DNA of 64,000 bases from Spartobacteria bacterium (lineage in GTDB: Bacteria > Verrucomicrobiota > Verrucomicrobiia > Chthoniobacterales > Chthoniobacteraceae): positions 1-64,000 of the forward strand of contig JAJPII010000026.1 of NCBI GenBank assembly GCA_021324825.1. The letters are read 5' to 3'. Made by a program: the position numbers and the translations under genes. Positions 26,552 through 36,007 of the stretch are shown here, in pieces (the stretch's first letter is position 1; each line of letters starts with the position of its first letter). Under the pieces are notes generated by a model. That model was not told where the DNA came from. It saw only the letters and a program-made list of their open reading frames with translations, and did not search any database.

Positions 26552-28033
26552 ATGAAACGGTTCCTGCTTTTTTGCGCGCTCTTCCTGCTCCTCCTTGCTC
26601 TTTGGGCGCGCCGCGAACGCACATCCGCAAGCGCCGGCGCGTTCACCCCCGCCGCCTCCCCGGTCATCGATCTGAAAGACACGCGCGTGCTGGAAGCCAT
26701 CGACGCGGAATACACGCGCCTGGTCCAGGCGGTCGTCCCCTCCGTGGTCAGCATCACGACCTCGCGCCGGGTGGAGAGCGGCCCTTACGTCATCGACCCC
26801 TTCGAGTTCCTCTTCCGCAGGCGCGCCGCGCCGCGCACGGGAATACAGAACTCGCTCGGCTCCGGCGTCATCGTCTCGAAGGAAGGGCACATCCTCACCA
26901 ACAACCACGTCGTCGCCGACGTCGATGAAGTCGAAGTGCAACTCAACGACGGGCGCAAAATGAAAGCCCGCATCATCGGTTCGGATGAAGACACCGACAT
27001 CGCCGTTCTCAAGATCGACGCCGGCAACCTCATCCCCCTCCCCCTTGGCGATTCGGATAAAGTCCAGGTGGGGCAAATGGTCTTCGCCGTCGGGAACCCC
27101 TTCGGGTTGCAGGAGACCGTCACGCGCGGGATCATCAGCGCCAAGGGGAGGAACATCATCCAGGGGAGCGAGAACGAATTCTTCCAGACGGACACCGCCA
27201 TCAACCCCGGCAACTCCGGCGGGCCGCTGCTGGACTTGCACGGGGAGATCATCGCCATCAACAGCAGCATCTACTCCGGCTCCGGCGGCTGGCAGGGCAT
27301 CGGGTTCGCCATCCCGGCCAACATCGCGCGCGGCACGCTGGAGGCCGTGTTGAAAAACGGCGGGCGCGTCCAGCCGCGGCCCTCCGCGCGCCCCGCGGGG
27401 CCGCGCGGCTATCTCGGCGTCATCATCCAGACCCTCACGCCCGAACTGGCCGGGGAACTCGGCGTCGACGGCGCGGAAGGAGTCCTCGTCACCCGCACCG
27501 TGCCCGGCTCCCCCGCCGAGAAAGCCGGGGTGCGGGAAGGCGACATCATCACGAACCTCAACGGGCACGTCGTAAAGAACGCGGAAGAACTCCGCGCCCG
27601 CGTCGGCGAAGTCAGGATCGGCGCGCGGACCAAGATAAGCCTCATCCGCGAGACGGAAGCGCTCACCATGGACATCTCCGTCGCCGAGATGCCGTCGCTC
27701 ACCGGCCCCGTGCTTCTTCCGCAACCCACGCCGGCCCCTCCCCTCATGGTCAACGCGCTGGCGGGCGTGCATGTATCCGAAATACCGCCGGAGCACAAAC
27801 CCGACCTGCCCGCGAATGTCAAAGGCGTCATGGTGGACGACGTCGACGAGAACACGCCGGCCGCGCAAGTCCTGCGGCAGGCCGACGTCATCGAAGAAAT
27901 CAACCACCAGCCCGTCACCTCGGTCGCCGAATACGAGACCGCGGTCAAAGCCCTGAAGCCCGGCGAGAAACAGATGCTCTTCATCTGCCGCGGCAAAGAC
28001 CGCTCCTTCGTCGTGGTCGATCCGCGACCTTAG
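26552..28033 (+). CDS. Periplasmic serine protease DegP/HtrA with two PDZ domains
   Basis: A 493-residue HtrA-family protease/chaperone. A signal peptide or anchor covers residues 1-20. The trypsin-like domain has the catalytic triad His119 (LTNNHVV), Asp149 (DTDIAVLK) and Ser222 (NPGNSGGPL). PDZ1 spans about 285-385 (RGYLGVIIQTL, GSPAEKAGVREGDII) and PDZ2 about 410-490 (VKGVMVDDVDENTPAAQ). It degrades or refolds damaged envelope proteins. It starts 10 bp after recG and may be co-transcribed, although the functions differ. Confidence 0.94.
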   Translation: MKRFLLFCALFLLLLALWARRERTSASAGAFTPAASPVIDLKDTRVLEAIDAEYTRLVQAVVPSVVSITTSRRVESGPYVIDPFEFLFRRRAAPRTGIQNSLGSGVIVSKEGHILTNNHVVADVDEVEVQLNDGRKMKARIIGSDEDTDIAVLKIDAGNLIPLPLGDSDKVQVGQMVFAVGNPFGLQETVTRGIISAKGRNIIQGSENEFFQTDTAINPGNSGGPLLDLHGEIIAINSSIYSGSGGWQGIGFAIPANIARGTLEAVLKNGGRVQPRPSARPAGPRGYLGVIIQTLTPELAGELGVDGAEGVLVTRTVPGSPAEKAGVREGDIITNLNGHVVKNAEELRARVGEVRIGARTKISLIRETEALTMDISVAEMPSLTGPVLLPQPTPAPPLMVNALAGVHVSEIPPEHKPDLPANVKGVMVDDVDENTPAAQVLRQADVIEEINHQPVTSVAEYETAVKALKPGEKQMLFICRGKDRSFVVVDPRP

Positions 28034-28047
28034 TTAGCTAGCTTAGT

Positions 28048-28090
28048 GAGTGCCATGCATAGAGACGGCTGGCACAGCCGCCTCTACAAC
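28048..28090 (+). repeat. Dispersed palindromic element, copy 5 (right arm only)
   Basis: A short remnant: GTGCCATGCA-like outer end fused to a right arm at 28064-28090 (GACGGCTGGCACAGCCGCC then TCTACAAC). The terminal TCTACAAC is duplicated directly after it. It lies between the convergent ends of the HtrA gene and wecB. Confidence 0.7.
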
Positions 28091-28156
28091 TCTACAACCG
28101 CGCCGCCCCAGGGTTTTCGCGCTGTTTGGTGAATTCGTCTGTGTGCCCCTGGCATC

Positions 28157-29284
28157 TCAGGGGTAAGCATGGGAGCTTATCGCGGCTGTGATGCGTTCGC
28201 TCGCCTTGCCGTCGCCGTACGGGTTGTGGGCGCGGCTCATTCGTTCGTATTCCTCGGGGGAGTTCATTAGCAGCCGAATCCCTCCGGTTATGCGCCCGGC
28301 GTCCGTGCCGACCAGCCGCACCGTTCCCTCCCGGAGGGCTTCGGGCCGCTCCGTGGTTTCTCGCATGACGAGAACCGGTTTCCCGAGCGATGGGGCTTCT
28401 TCCTGGATGCCCCCGGAGTCGGTCAGAATGAGATGCGCGCGATTCATCAGGTAAACGAAGGGGAGGTAATCCAGCGGTTCCAGGAGGTGGACGTTGGAGA
28501 CTTTGTCGAGGAGGCGGGCGACGGGCTCGCGGACATTGGGGTTCAGATGCACGGGATAGAGGAAGTCGGCGGCGGGAAACTCCGCGGCCGCGGCGCGGAT
28601 TGCCGCGCATATCCGCTCGAAACCGCCGCCGAAGCTTTCCCGCCGGTGTCCGGTTATCAGGATCAGCCGCGCTCCGTCGCGGAGAAAAGGGAACCGCGCC
28701 GCGACTTCGGAGGTCAACGCCGGATTCTCCTCCAGCTTTTTCCGAATCGTGAGGAGCGCGTCGATGACCGTGTTGCCGGTTACGTGGATGGCCTTGCGAT
28801 CCACTCCTTCCCGCAACAGATTCGCGCAGGCGTGTTCGGTCGGGGCGAAATGAAGCGCGGCCAGCGCGCTGACGAGCTTGCGGTTGCCTTCTTCCGGCCA
28901 TGGCGAATAAAGATTCCCGGTGCGCAAACCCGCCTCGACGTGTCCGATGGGAATCTTTTGGTAGTAGGCCGCGAGCGCGGCGCACAAGGTGGTTGAAGTA
29001 TCGCCCTGGACGAGCACCAGGTCGGGGCGCGAGGCCGCCAGCACGGGTTCGATTTCCCTCAGGACGTCGCGCGCGATGCCGGACAGGGACTGGTCGGGCT
29101 TCATGATATCCAGATCGTACGCGGGCCGGATCTGGAAGAGGTCGAGCACCTGGTCGAGCATCCGCCGATGCTGGGCGGTCACGCAGACGCCGCACTCGAA
29201 CCGCGCGTCTTCCTCCAGACGTTTCACCAGCGGAGCCATCTTGATGGCTTCGGGGCGCGTCCCGAATATGGTGAGAATTTTCAT
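28157..29284 (-). CDS. wecB: UDP-N-acetylglucosamine 2-epimerase (non-hydrolysing) WecB
   Basis: A 375-residue epimerase that makes UDP-ManNAc for surface polysaccharides or teichoic/enterobacterial-antigen-type polymers. Motifs: [60 protein letters not shown] and [19 protein letters not shown]. Length and motifs are those of the bacterial WecB family. It follows the stomatin-like gene on the minus strand by 40 bp. No other polysaccharide gene is beside it, so its pathway here is undefined. Confidence 0.95.
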   Translation of the reverse strand: MKILTIFGTRPEAIKMAPLVKRLEEDARFECGVCVTAQHRRMLDQVLDLFQIRPAYDLDIMKPDQSLSGIARDVLREIEPVLAASRPDLVLVQGDTSTTLCAALAAYYQKIPIGHVEAGLRTGNLYSPWPEEGNRKLVSALAALHFAPTEHACANLLREGVDRKAIHVTGNTVIDALLTIRKKLEENPALTSEVAARFPFLRDGARLILITGHRRESFGGGFERICAAIRAAAAEFPAADFLYPVHLNPNVREPVARLLDKVSNVHLLEPLDYLPFVYLMNRAHLILTDSGGIQEEAPSLGKPVLVMRETTERPEALREGTVRLVGTDAGRITGGIRLLMNSPEEYERMSRAHNPYGDGKASERITAAISSHAYP

Positions 29285-29324
29285 CCCGCCGCCCGTTCGC
29301 CAAGCCGGCGTGCTGGCGCGATCG

Positions 29325-30104
29325 TCATTGCCTGGCGGCCTTGCTGGCGGCTTCCCGTTCGCGGACGTATTCGCTGAGGCTCTTGGCCATCGACACGAAA
29401 TCCGCCGGTATCATCAGCACGGTGGTGCTGTTGTTCTCCGCGCCGACCTCGGCGATCATCTGCATGCGGCGCAGTTCCAGGGCCGCGGGGTTTTCGGCCA
29501 TCTGCCTGGAGGCTTCGGACAGCTTTTGCGAAGCCTCGAATTCCGCTTCCGCCTTGATGATGCGCGCCCTCTTTTCGCGGATCGCCTCGGCCTGCATCGC
29601 CATGACCTGCTGCATCGCCTCGGGCAACTCGACATCCTTCATTTCGAATCGCTCGACCTCGACGCCCCATGTCTTCGTCGTTTCTCCTATGCCTTGCTGG
29701 AGCAGCGTGTTGATCTTGTCGCGCTCCTGGAGAACTTCATCGAGGTCGTGCTGGCCTATGATGTTGCGGAGGCTGGTGAGCGCGAGTTGATAGACGGCGG
29801 AGGCGGCGTTGCTGACGGCGATGACCGATTTCGCGGGATCGACGATGCGGTACCAGAGGACGGCGTTGACTTTGATCGTGACGCTGTCGCGCGTGATGGT
29901 CTCCTGCTGCTCGGCGGAGACGGTGGTGATGCGGATGTCGATGGTGACCGCCCGCTCGATGTTGAGCGGGACGATCCAGTAAAGGCCGGGCCCGCGCATT
30001 CCGGCGAAACGGCCCAGGCGGAAGATGACGCCCCGCTGGTATTCCTGCGCGACCCGCAAACCGGTCAGGAAGAGGACGAAGAGGACCGCTAGGATCGGGA
30101 ACAT
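29325..30104 (-). CDS. SPFH/stomatin-like membrane protein (slipin)
   Basis: A 259-residue protein with one N-terminal membrane helix (about residues 1-15) followed by an SPFH/band-7 domain: [53 protein letters not shown]. An Ala/Glu-rich coiled region ([24 protein letters not shown]) comes next. Slipins form membrane-microdomain scaffolds; the usual partner NfeD is not found beside it. It lies upstream of wecB on the same strand and divergent from the large orphan gene. Confidence 0.9.
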   Translation of the reverse strand: MFPILAVLFVLFLTGLRVAQEYQRGVIFRLGRFAGMRGPGLYWIVPLNIERAVTIDIRITTVSAEQQETITRDSVTIKVNAVLWYRIVDPAKSVIAVSNAASAVYQLALTSLRNIIGQHDLDEVLQERDKINTLLQQGIGETTKTWGVEVERFEMKDVELPEAMQQVMAMQAEAIREKRARIIKAEAEFEASQKLSEASRQMAENPAALELRRMQMIAEVGAENNSTTVLMIPADFVSMAKSLSEYVREREAASKAARQ

Positions 30105-30314
30105 GGCACGATTTGTAAAGGCGGGCGGCAGTCCGTGTCAATCCGGGGGGCTGTCTCTATTTCGACAATGGTGGCGCGCTTTGGCCATTCCCGCGGGTTG
30201 CGCGGCGGCTCGTCTTCACGATTTTCTCTCTTTAGGCGCAACAAAGACGCCGATTATGCGTGTCGAGGCATTGCGCTTGCTGGAGGCGGGAATCTTCTGT
30301 TTTCTGTCAGAGCG

Positions 30315-33300
30315 ATGAGCGATTTGTCCATTCCACAACGCGAGGCGGGCGTCGGGCTTCCCGCGCCGTCCGCGCCCGGCCACCGGTTGATCCAATACAT
30401 CAACCTGAAGCTGGCTTCGCTGGGCTGCCCCACCGTGGCGGTGGAGAGCGACGCGGAGTTCCAGCAGATGACCAACGCGCTGCTCGCCCACCAGCGGGAG
30501 ACGCATCGGCTCCTGGCGAACCATCTCTGCCCGGCGGATAACCGGATACAGACTTTCCTTTACGATTACCTGCAGGACGCGCCGCTCTCCCGGCTCCCGG
30601 CCCAGACGCTGGTGCTGGATCGCTACGGCCTGGCGCGCGCGCTGTCGCTGCCGCCTTCCTGCGACCATTTCGCCTCGGATATCATCCACTCTTACCGCGT
30701 CAAGCAGGGGGTCTTGCACAACCCAAAAAGCGACCGGAGGACGACGCAGGGCATTTTCCACGTCGCCGAAGGCGGCCTGCCCGTGCCGGAGGACAAGATG
30801 TGCGTCCCCCTCAAGGCGTTCGCGCGCTTGCTGCAGCTCGCGCTGAACCCGCCGGCGGAGTTGATGCGCCTCCCCTTCACCGCCGCGCAACAGGCGCAGG
30901 CGGAGTGCATGGTTTCGCTCTTGCTGCGGCCCATCGTCTGCCCGGAGGTTCCCGGTTTCACCGAACAGAAGTCGATGGAGATACGATTCTTCGCGCCGGG
31001 CAGCATGGTGAGCAATCTCGACTTCGTGGAGAGCATCTTCGGGAACGCCGGGGACCCGTTCCTGCCGGAGAACGACGCCGGCCTCGACCCGGAGCATTGG
31101 ACGGGCCATACCGGGTGCGTCATCCTCGCGCCGCACCTGGTCAGGGTGAAGAAAAAGGAAATCGGCCTGCCGCATTACGACGCCGCGACCGAACGCCAGC
31201 GCCGGGACGGCATGTGCTGGAAGGACGAAGGGGAGTTCTATAACGGAGGCGGCGCGTTCAAGCTGACCTGCCGCGACCAATCGGGCGTCATCATCACCGT
31301 CATCGCGGACAACTACTTCGGCTATTGCAAGAAGGAGGTCAAAACGCAGATCAGCTATTCCGCGAACCTCATGGGTCTTTGCGAGGAGGAGCACGCGGGC
31401 GGCGCGCTCGTTTTCCCATCCTACGATCTGGGGGAAGAGTTCAGCGGCGAACTGCACGCGCCGAAGCTGGAGCACACTTTCGCGGAGATGTCGGCGCTCT
31501 ACGGCGAACGGATGGATTTGCGCCCGGAAGGATATGGCGTGGACAAAACGTTCCCGGATATCTTCTACGTGCCGGGAAAGGTGAAGTTCGACTTGAACAA
31601 ACAACGGGTCTCCTGGTCGCATGAGGGAGTGGAACGGAGCATCAAGCTCCTCCCGGGACACACGTATGTCCGGCCCTCCGGCTTCAAGGTGCGGATGGAG
31701 AAACCGCCCGGCGGACGGGCGTGGCGGCTCGTCGGCACGGCGGCGGAGGGCACTCTCTGCCACAAGCCGTGCACCGTCTCCGGCGGCGGGAAGTCGGAAA
31801 TCTCGAAGTCGATCAACGACGCCATCATCCAGGGGCCGGTCTATGTCGCCGACTTCAAGAAGGACTTCGACCTCGTCGAGGAGCTCATCAACCGCGACTA
31901 TGCCGGGCGTTTCCGCGACGGCAGGAAGCAGGTCGAGAGCCGCCCGATCCTCAGTCCCGAGCGGTCGCTGGGTTCGGTCATCCGGCTTCTGACACAGGCG
32001 CCAGACGAGTACACGGACGAATACTCCGCGTGGCTGGAGAGCATCCCCCGTTACATCCGCGAACTGGTCTACGTGGTGAAGCGTTTCTACAAGCCGGGGT
32101 GGAGGGACAAATGGCGCGAGCATTTCTCGGTCGAGATCATCAACGGCGTCCCCGCGCACGAGTTGAAATGCGACAACCGCAAGCTCACAACCAATTTCCT
32201 GCGGGTCGGTTACGACCACGACGGCTCCTGGCGGACATTCGGCCTGCGAAAGGACTTCAATCCCGCCGCAAAGCTGGCCCTCGAGGATGACATAACCGCT
32301 TCGGTCGTCGTGCCCGCCGCCGGCCTGGAAAACATCGGCCCCGAGAAGCCGGGCGGCGTTTCGGTGAAGTTCGTCAAGAATTGCGAGTACCGCCTCTTCC
32401 AGCGGCCCGACGACGCCATTCATCGCGGCTACGACCGGCAGACGGAGGCGGACTTCGCCATGGACGGCAACTTTTTCTCGAACTACGAGCCGCTCACGGT
32501 TCAGGACGCCGTCGAACTGCTGGAGGACTCCATCGGCTTCGATCTCTTCACCGAACCGATGCGGAAACTCATCACGAGCGTGGCGCGGGGAGACGGTTGC
32601 TCCTACTTCGTCTCGTCCGCGCAACCGCGGCTCGTGGGCGGCAAACCGTCCAGGAACCCGCGCTACCTCCAGACGCGCCCGGATTTGTTGAACCCGCGCG
32701 ACGCCTACCTCGCGGAGATGGGCGCGCGGCTGCGGCGGCGCATACCGCTCGGCAAGCCGGTGCGGAATCCGGTCAGCGCCGTCCTGCCCGGGCGCCGCAA
32801 CAACCCGCCCGAGGATGGCGTGCGCCCCATGGCGGTCTTCAACCCGATCCATTACCTCGAGCTGCCGGAACTCTTCACCGAATTCATTTGCAGCATGACG
32901 GGCAAGTCGCCCTCGACCACCGGCGCGGGCTCGGAGGGCGCCTTGACGAAAGGGCCGTTCAACGCCTTGCCGCCGATCATCGACCTCAACGCCGCGCTCG
33001 TCTCCTTCCTGCTGACCGGGCACAACGTCTTCGTCACCGCCGCCGGCTATGCCGGCCCGCATTTCCGGGTCGACCACGATATCAGCCTCGTCGTCCCGGA
33101 AATCTGGTGCCGCATGGCGCCGGCCGAGCGCGACCCGCGCTTCCTCATCCGCGAAGGCTACCTCGAAAAATGCGTGGACTTCGACTACCAGGGCCGCAGG
33201 ATCCTCGCCAGCCGCTTCGGCTACCGCATCACGAAGAAATTCGTCATCCGCTATTTCGGCCTCATCTTCCACCATCCCGTCCCCGTCTTCAGCGAGACGA

Positions 33301-33761
33301 TGCTGCGGCCCGAACTGCAAAGCATGGAAATCTTCGTGGACGGCGTCGACACCATCATCCAGACGCAGAAGCGCGTGGCGCAACTCTACTTCGACGACGG
33401 CAGCATCGGGATGGCGTGCCCGCCGCTGAAGGCGCTCCTGCACATCATGTTGCATGATGAATTTGGGGGCAAAGACCTCTCACACCCCGACATCCGCGCG
33501 CTCTTCACGGCGGAAAACATGCTTGCGAGCGACTGGTACGCCGCGCGGCTCGCCGCCAAGCAGGGGATCGACACCGCCATGTGGGGGCGGCACACCGCCG
33601 CGCTGCACGCCTTTTTGGCCAAGTCGAACTACGCGGATGAAGCCGCGCGCCTCGGCGTCAGCAAGCGCCTTCAAGCCGCCGAGGAGACGTTGCACAAGGT
33701 GCGCTCGCCCGAATACCTCGTATGGCTGCGCGGCACCCTCGGCGTCCAGCCGTTAAAATAA
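30315..33761 (+). CDS. Large conserved-looking protein of unknown function (1,148 residues)
   Basis: A 1,148-residue soluble protein without signal peptide or membrane helices that I cannot assign. It is well-folded in appearance, with many Trp, Tyr and Cys. A glycine-rich stretch VSGGGKSEIS (Gly490-Lys493) resembles the P-loop of PEP carboxykinases (LSGTGKTTLS), though it is not a canonical Walker A. A second stretch, TGKSPSTTGAGSEG (about 862-875), also looks like a phosphate-binding loop. The ATG at 30315 is chosen because the open frame upstream (to 30135) is not protein-like. It has no operon partner: divergent from the slipin gene, 45 bp before aspS. Confidence 0.8.
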   Translation: MSDLSIPQREAGVGLPAPSAPGHRLIQYINLKLASLGCPTVAVESDAEFQQMTNALLAHQRETHRLLANHLCPADNRIQTFLYDYLQDAPLSRLPAQTLVLDRYGLARALSLPPSCDHFASDIIHSYRVKQGVLHNPKSDRRTTQGIFHVAEGGLPVPEDKMCVPLKAFARLLQLALNPPAELMRLPFTAAQQAQAECMVSLLLRPIVCPEVPGFTEQKSMEIRFFAPGSMVSNLDFVESIFGNAGDPFLPENDAGLDPEHWTGHTGCVILAPHLVRVKKKEIGLPHYDAATERQRRDGMCWKDEGEFYNGGGAFKLTCRDQSGVIITVIADNYFGYCKKEVKTQISYSANLMGLCEEEHAGGALVFPSYDLGEEFSGELHAPKLEHTFAEMSALYGERMDLRPEGYGVDKTFPDIFYVPGKVKFDLNKQRVSWSHEGVERSIKLLPGHTYVRPSGFKVRMEKPPGGRAWRLVGTAAEGTLCHKPCTVSGGGKSEISKSINDAIIQGPVYVADFKKDFDLVEELINRDYAGRFRDGRKQVESRPILSPERSLGSVIRLLTQAPDEYTDEYSAWLESIPRYIRELVYVVKRFYKPGWRDKWREHFSVEIINGVPAHELKCDNRKLTTNFLRVGYDHDGSWRTFGLRKDFNPAAKLALEDDITASVVVPAAGLENIGPEKPGGVSVKFVKNCEYRLFQRPDDAIHRGYDRQTEADFAMDGNFFSNYEPLTVQDAVELLEDSIGFDLFTEPMRKLITSVARGDGCSYFVSSAQPRLVGGKPSRNPRYLQTRPDLLNPRDAYLAEMGARLRRRIPLGKPVRNPVSAVLPGRRNNPPEDGVRPMAVFNPIHYLELPELFTEFICSMTGKSPSTTGAGSEGALTKGPFNALPPIIDLNAALVSFLLTGHNVFVTAAGYAGPHFRVDHDISLVVPEIWCRMAPAERDPRFLIREGYLEKCVDFDYQGRRILASRFGYRITKKFVIRYFGLIFHHPVPVFSETMLRPELQSMEIFVDGVDTIIQTQKRVAQLYFDDGSIGMACPPLKALLHIMLHDEFGGKDLSHPDIRALFTAENMLASDWYAARLAAKQGIDTAMWGRHTAALHAFLAKSNYADEAARLGVSKRLQAAEETLHKVRSPEYLVWLRGTLGVQPLK

Positions 33762-33806
33762 GCATTTTCCTGCCCGGTCGTTTGCGAGTACAAGTCTCCT
33801 CCCGCC

Positions 33807-35576
33807 ATGTACCGCACCCATGATTGCAACGCCCTCCGCCCGGCCGATATCGGCAAGACTGTAACGCTTTGCGGCTGGCTGAATTCGCGGCGGGACCACG
33901 GCGGGGTCATCTTCATCGACCTGCGCGACCGCGAAGGTCTGACCCAGGTCGTCTTCCGCCCGGAGGAACACGCGGAGGCCGCCGCCGCGGCGCACGGTTT
34001 GCGGGGGGAGGATGTCCTCCAGGTCTCGGGCGTTGTCGCGGCGCGGTTGCCGGGGACGGAGAACCCGAAGCTGGCCACGGGCGCGATTGAACTGGTGGCG
34101 GGCGATCTTACGATCCTGAACAAGGCGGATGTCCCGCCGTTCCCCATCGACGAGGAGATCGCCAATGAGGATTTGCGGCTGACGTACCGTTTTCTCGATC
34201 TGCGCCGTCCCAGGATGGCGCGGAATCTCAAGCTGCGCCATCGGGTCGTGAAGACTGCGCGCGATTTTCTGGATGAAGCCGGTTACCTGGAGATCGAGAC
34301 GCCCATCCTTTCCAAGAGCACACCCGAAGGCGCGCGCGATTTTCTCGTGCCAAGCCGCCTCGCGCCCGGCTTGTTTTACGCGCTGCCGCAGGCGCCGCAG
34401 CAATACAAGCAGCTCCTCATGGTCGGCGGCCTCGAGAAATATTTCCAGATCGCCAAGTGTTTCCGCGACGAGGATTTGCGCGCCGACCGCCAGCCCGAGT
34501 TCTCGCAGATAGACATCGAAGCCGCTTTCATAACGCCGGAGGATATTTTCTCGCTTATCGAAGGGTTGTTCCGCCGCGTCTTCCAGGCGGCCAGGGGAAT
34601 CGACCTCCCGACGCCTTTCCCGCGGATGACCTACGACGAGGCCATGAACCGCTACGGCAGCGACAAGCCGGATACGCGGTTCGCGATGGAGTTGCGCGAC
34701 CTGGGCGACGTTTTCGCCGCGAGCGATTTCAAGGTGTTCAAGGGCGCGCTGGCGGGCGGGGGCGTGGTGAAGGCGATCAACGCGAAGGGATTCGCGGGCG
34801 TCACCACGGGCCAGATCGAGGAACTGACCGCGATGGCGAAGCTCCACGGGGCGAAGGGCCTCGCCTTCATCAAGGTCGAGAAGGGCGAATGGAAGTCGCC
34901 CATCGTCAAATTTTTCAGTGAGCAGGAGAAGCAATCGTTGCGCGAACGGCTCGGCATCGAGGAAGGCGATCTCATTCTTTTCGGCGCGGATAAATGGGAG
35001 ACCGTTTGCAATGTGCTGGGCCGGATCCGGCTGCGGGTGGCGGAAATCCAGAGGCTGACCGCGGGCATGGAAGCGCTTCATTTCCTGTGGGTGGTTGATT
35101 TTCCCCTGCTGGCCTTCAGCGAGGAGGAGAACAAATGGAACGCCGTCCACCATCCCTTTACCCGCCCGCTGGCGGAGGACTTGCCGCTGCTGGAGAGGGG
35201 CGAGTTTTCCAGGGTGCGCGCGCAGGCGTATGACGTGGTGCTGAACGGGGTGGAAGTGGGCGGCGGCAGCATCCGAATCCACGAACAGGCGTTGCAGGCG
35301 CGGATGTTCGAAGTCCTCGGCGTCACGCGGGAACAACAGCAGACGATGTTCGGCCACTTGCTGCGGGCCTTCAGCTTCGGCGCGCCTCCGCACGGGGGCG
35401 TGGCGCTCGGGCTGGACAGGATCATCATGCTCCTTTGCGGCACGGAAAACATTCGCGACGTCATCGCGTTCCCGAAAAACAACCGGGGCATGGATTTGAT
35501 GTCCCAATCCCCCAGCGAGGTGGATTTCAAACAGCTCCGCGAACTGGCTATACAGGTGGTGAAGAAGAACCCATGA
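33807..35576 (+). CDS. aspS: Aspartyl-tRNA synthetase AspS
   Basis: A 589-residue class IIb synthetase. The N-terminal anticodon-binding OB fold has VTLCGWLNSRRDHGGVIFIDLRD; motif 1 lies around YLEIETPILSKSTPEGARDFLVP; motif 2 is FRDEDLRADRQPEFSQID; a bacterial GAD insertion follows (about 290-420); motif 3 is GVALGLDRIIMLL. Length is typical of bacterial AspRS. Whether it also charges tRNA-Asn cannot be decided here. Its stop overlaps the ATG of the next gene, starting a four-gene coupled operon. Confidence 0.97.
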   Translation: MYRTHDCNALRPADIGKTVTLCGWLNSRRDHGGVIFIDLRDREGLTQVVFRPEEHAEAAAAAHGLRGEDVLQVSGVVAARLPGTENPKLATGAIELVAGDLTILNKADVPPFPIDEEIANEDLRLTYRFLDLRRPRMARNLKLRHRVVKTARDFLDEAGYLEIETPILSKSTPEGARDFLVPSRLAPGLFYALPQAPQQYKQLLMVGGLEKYFQIAKCFRDEDLRADRQPEFSQIDIEAAFITPEDIFSLIEGLFRRVFQAARGIDLPTPFPRMTYDEAMNRYGSDKPDTRFAMELRDLGDVFAASDFKVFKGALAGGGVVKAINAKGFAGVTTGQIEELTAMAKLHGAKGLAFIKVEKGEWKSPIVKFFSEQEKQSLRERLGIEEGDLILFGADKWETVCNVLGRIRLRVAEIQRLTAGMEALHFLWVVDFPLLAFSEEENKWNAVHHPFTRPLAEDLPLLERGEFSRVRAQAYDVVLNGVEVGGGSIRIHEQALQARMFEVLGVTREQQQTMFGHLLRAFSFGAPPHGGVALGLDRIIMLLCGTENIRDVIAFPKNNRGMDLMSQSPSEVDFKQLRELAIQVVKKNP

Positions 35577-36007
35577 AAAAGATAACGCCTTTCCTCTGGT
35601 TCGACGGCAAGGCCGAAGAGGCGATGAACTTCTACACCTCGATCTTCAAGAACTCGAAGGCGCTCAACGTCAGCTCCCACTCGGTGACCTTCGAGCTGGA
35701 CGGGCAGGAATTCATCGGCTTGAACGGCGGGCCGCAGTTTCCGTTCACCGAAGCGGTCTCGTTTTTCATCCGGTGCGAAACCCAGGAGGAGGTGGATGAC
35801 TTCTGGGAGAAGCTTTCCGAAGGCGGCAAGAAGAGCCTGTGCGGCTGGCTCAAGGACAAATTCGGCGTCTCCTGGCAGGTCGTACCAATCGTGTTGTTTG
35901 AGTTGCTGAACGACCCCGACCCGAATAAATCGGAGAACGTGATGAACGCGCTTCTTACAATGCAAAAGCTCGATATCGAGGCGTTGAAGCGCGCTCACCA
36001 AGGGTAA
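35573..36007 (+). CDS. PhnB/VOC-superfamily protein (glyoxalase-like)
   Basis: A 144-residue protein with the PhnB-like, 3-demethylubiquinone-9 3-methyltransferase-type VOC fold: ITPFLWFDGKAEEAMNFYTSIF, a FELDGQEFIGLNGGPQFPF strand, SFFIRCETQEEVDDFWEKLSEGG and DKFGVSWQVVP. The annotation as a methyltransferase is historical; activity is not predictable. The ATG overlaps the aspS stop and its TAA overlaps the next ATG, so it is translationally coupled on both sides, an odd companion for aspS. Confidence 0.88.
   Translation: MKKITPFLWFDGKAEEAMNFYTSIFKNSKALNVSSHSVTFELDGQEFIGLNGGPQFPFTEAVSFFIRCETQEEVDDFWEKLSEGGKKSLCGWLKDKFGVSWQVVPIVLFELLNDPDPNKSENVMNALLTMQKLDIEALKRAHQG

Noticed and set aside
30216-33455. 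A 1,079-codon minus-strand frame opposite the large unassigned gene
   Set aside because: The product is a low-information Arg/Glu/Asp/Val string; the plus-strand frame has a balanced, protein-like composition.
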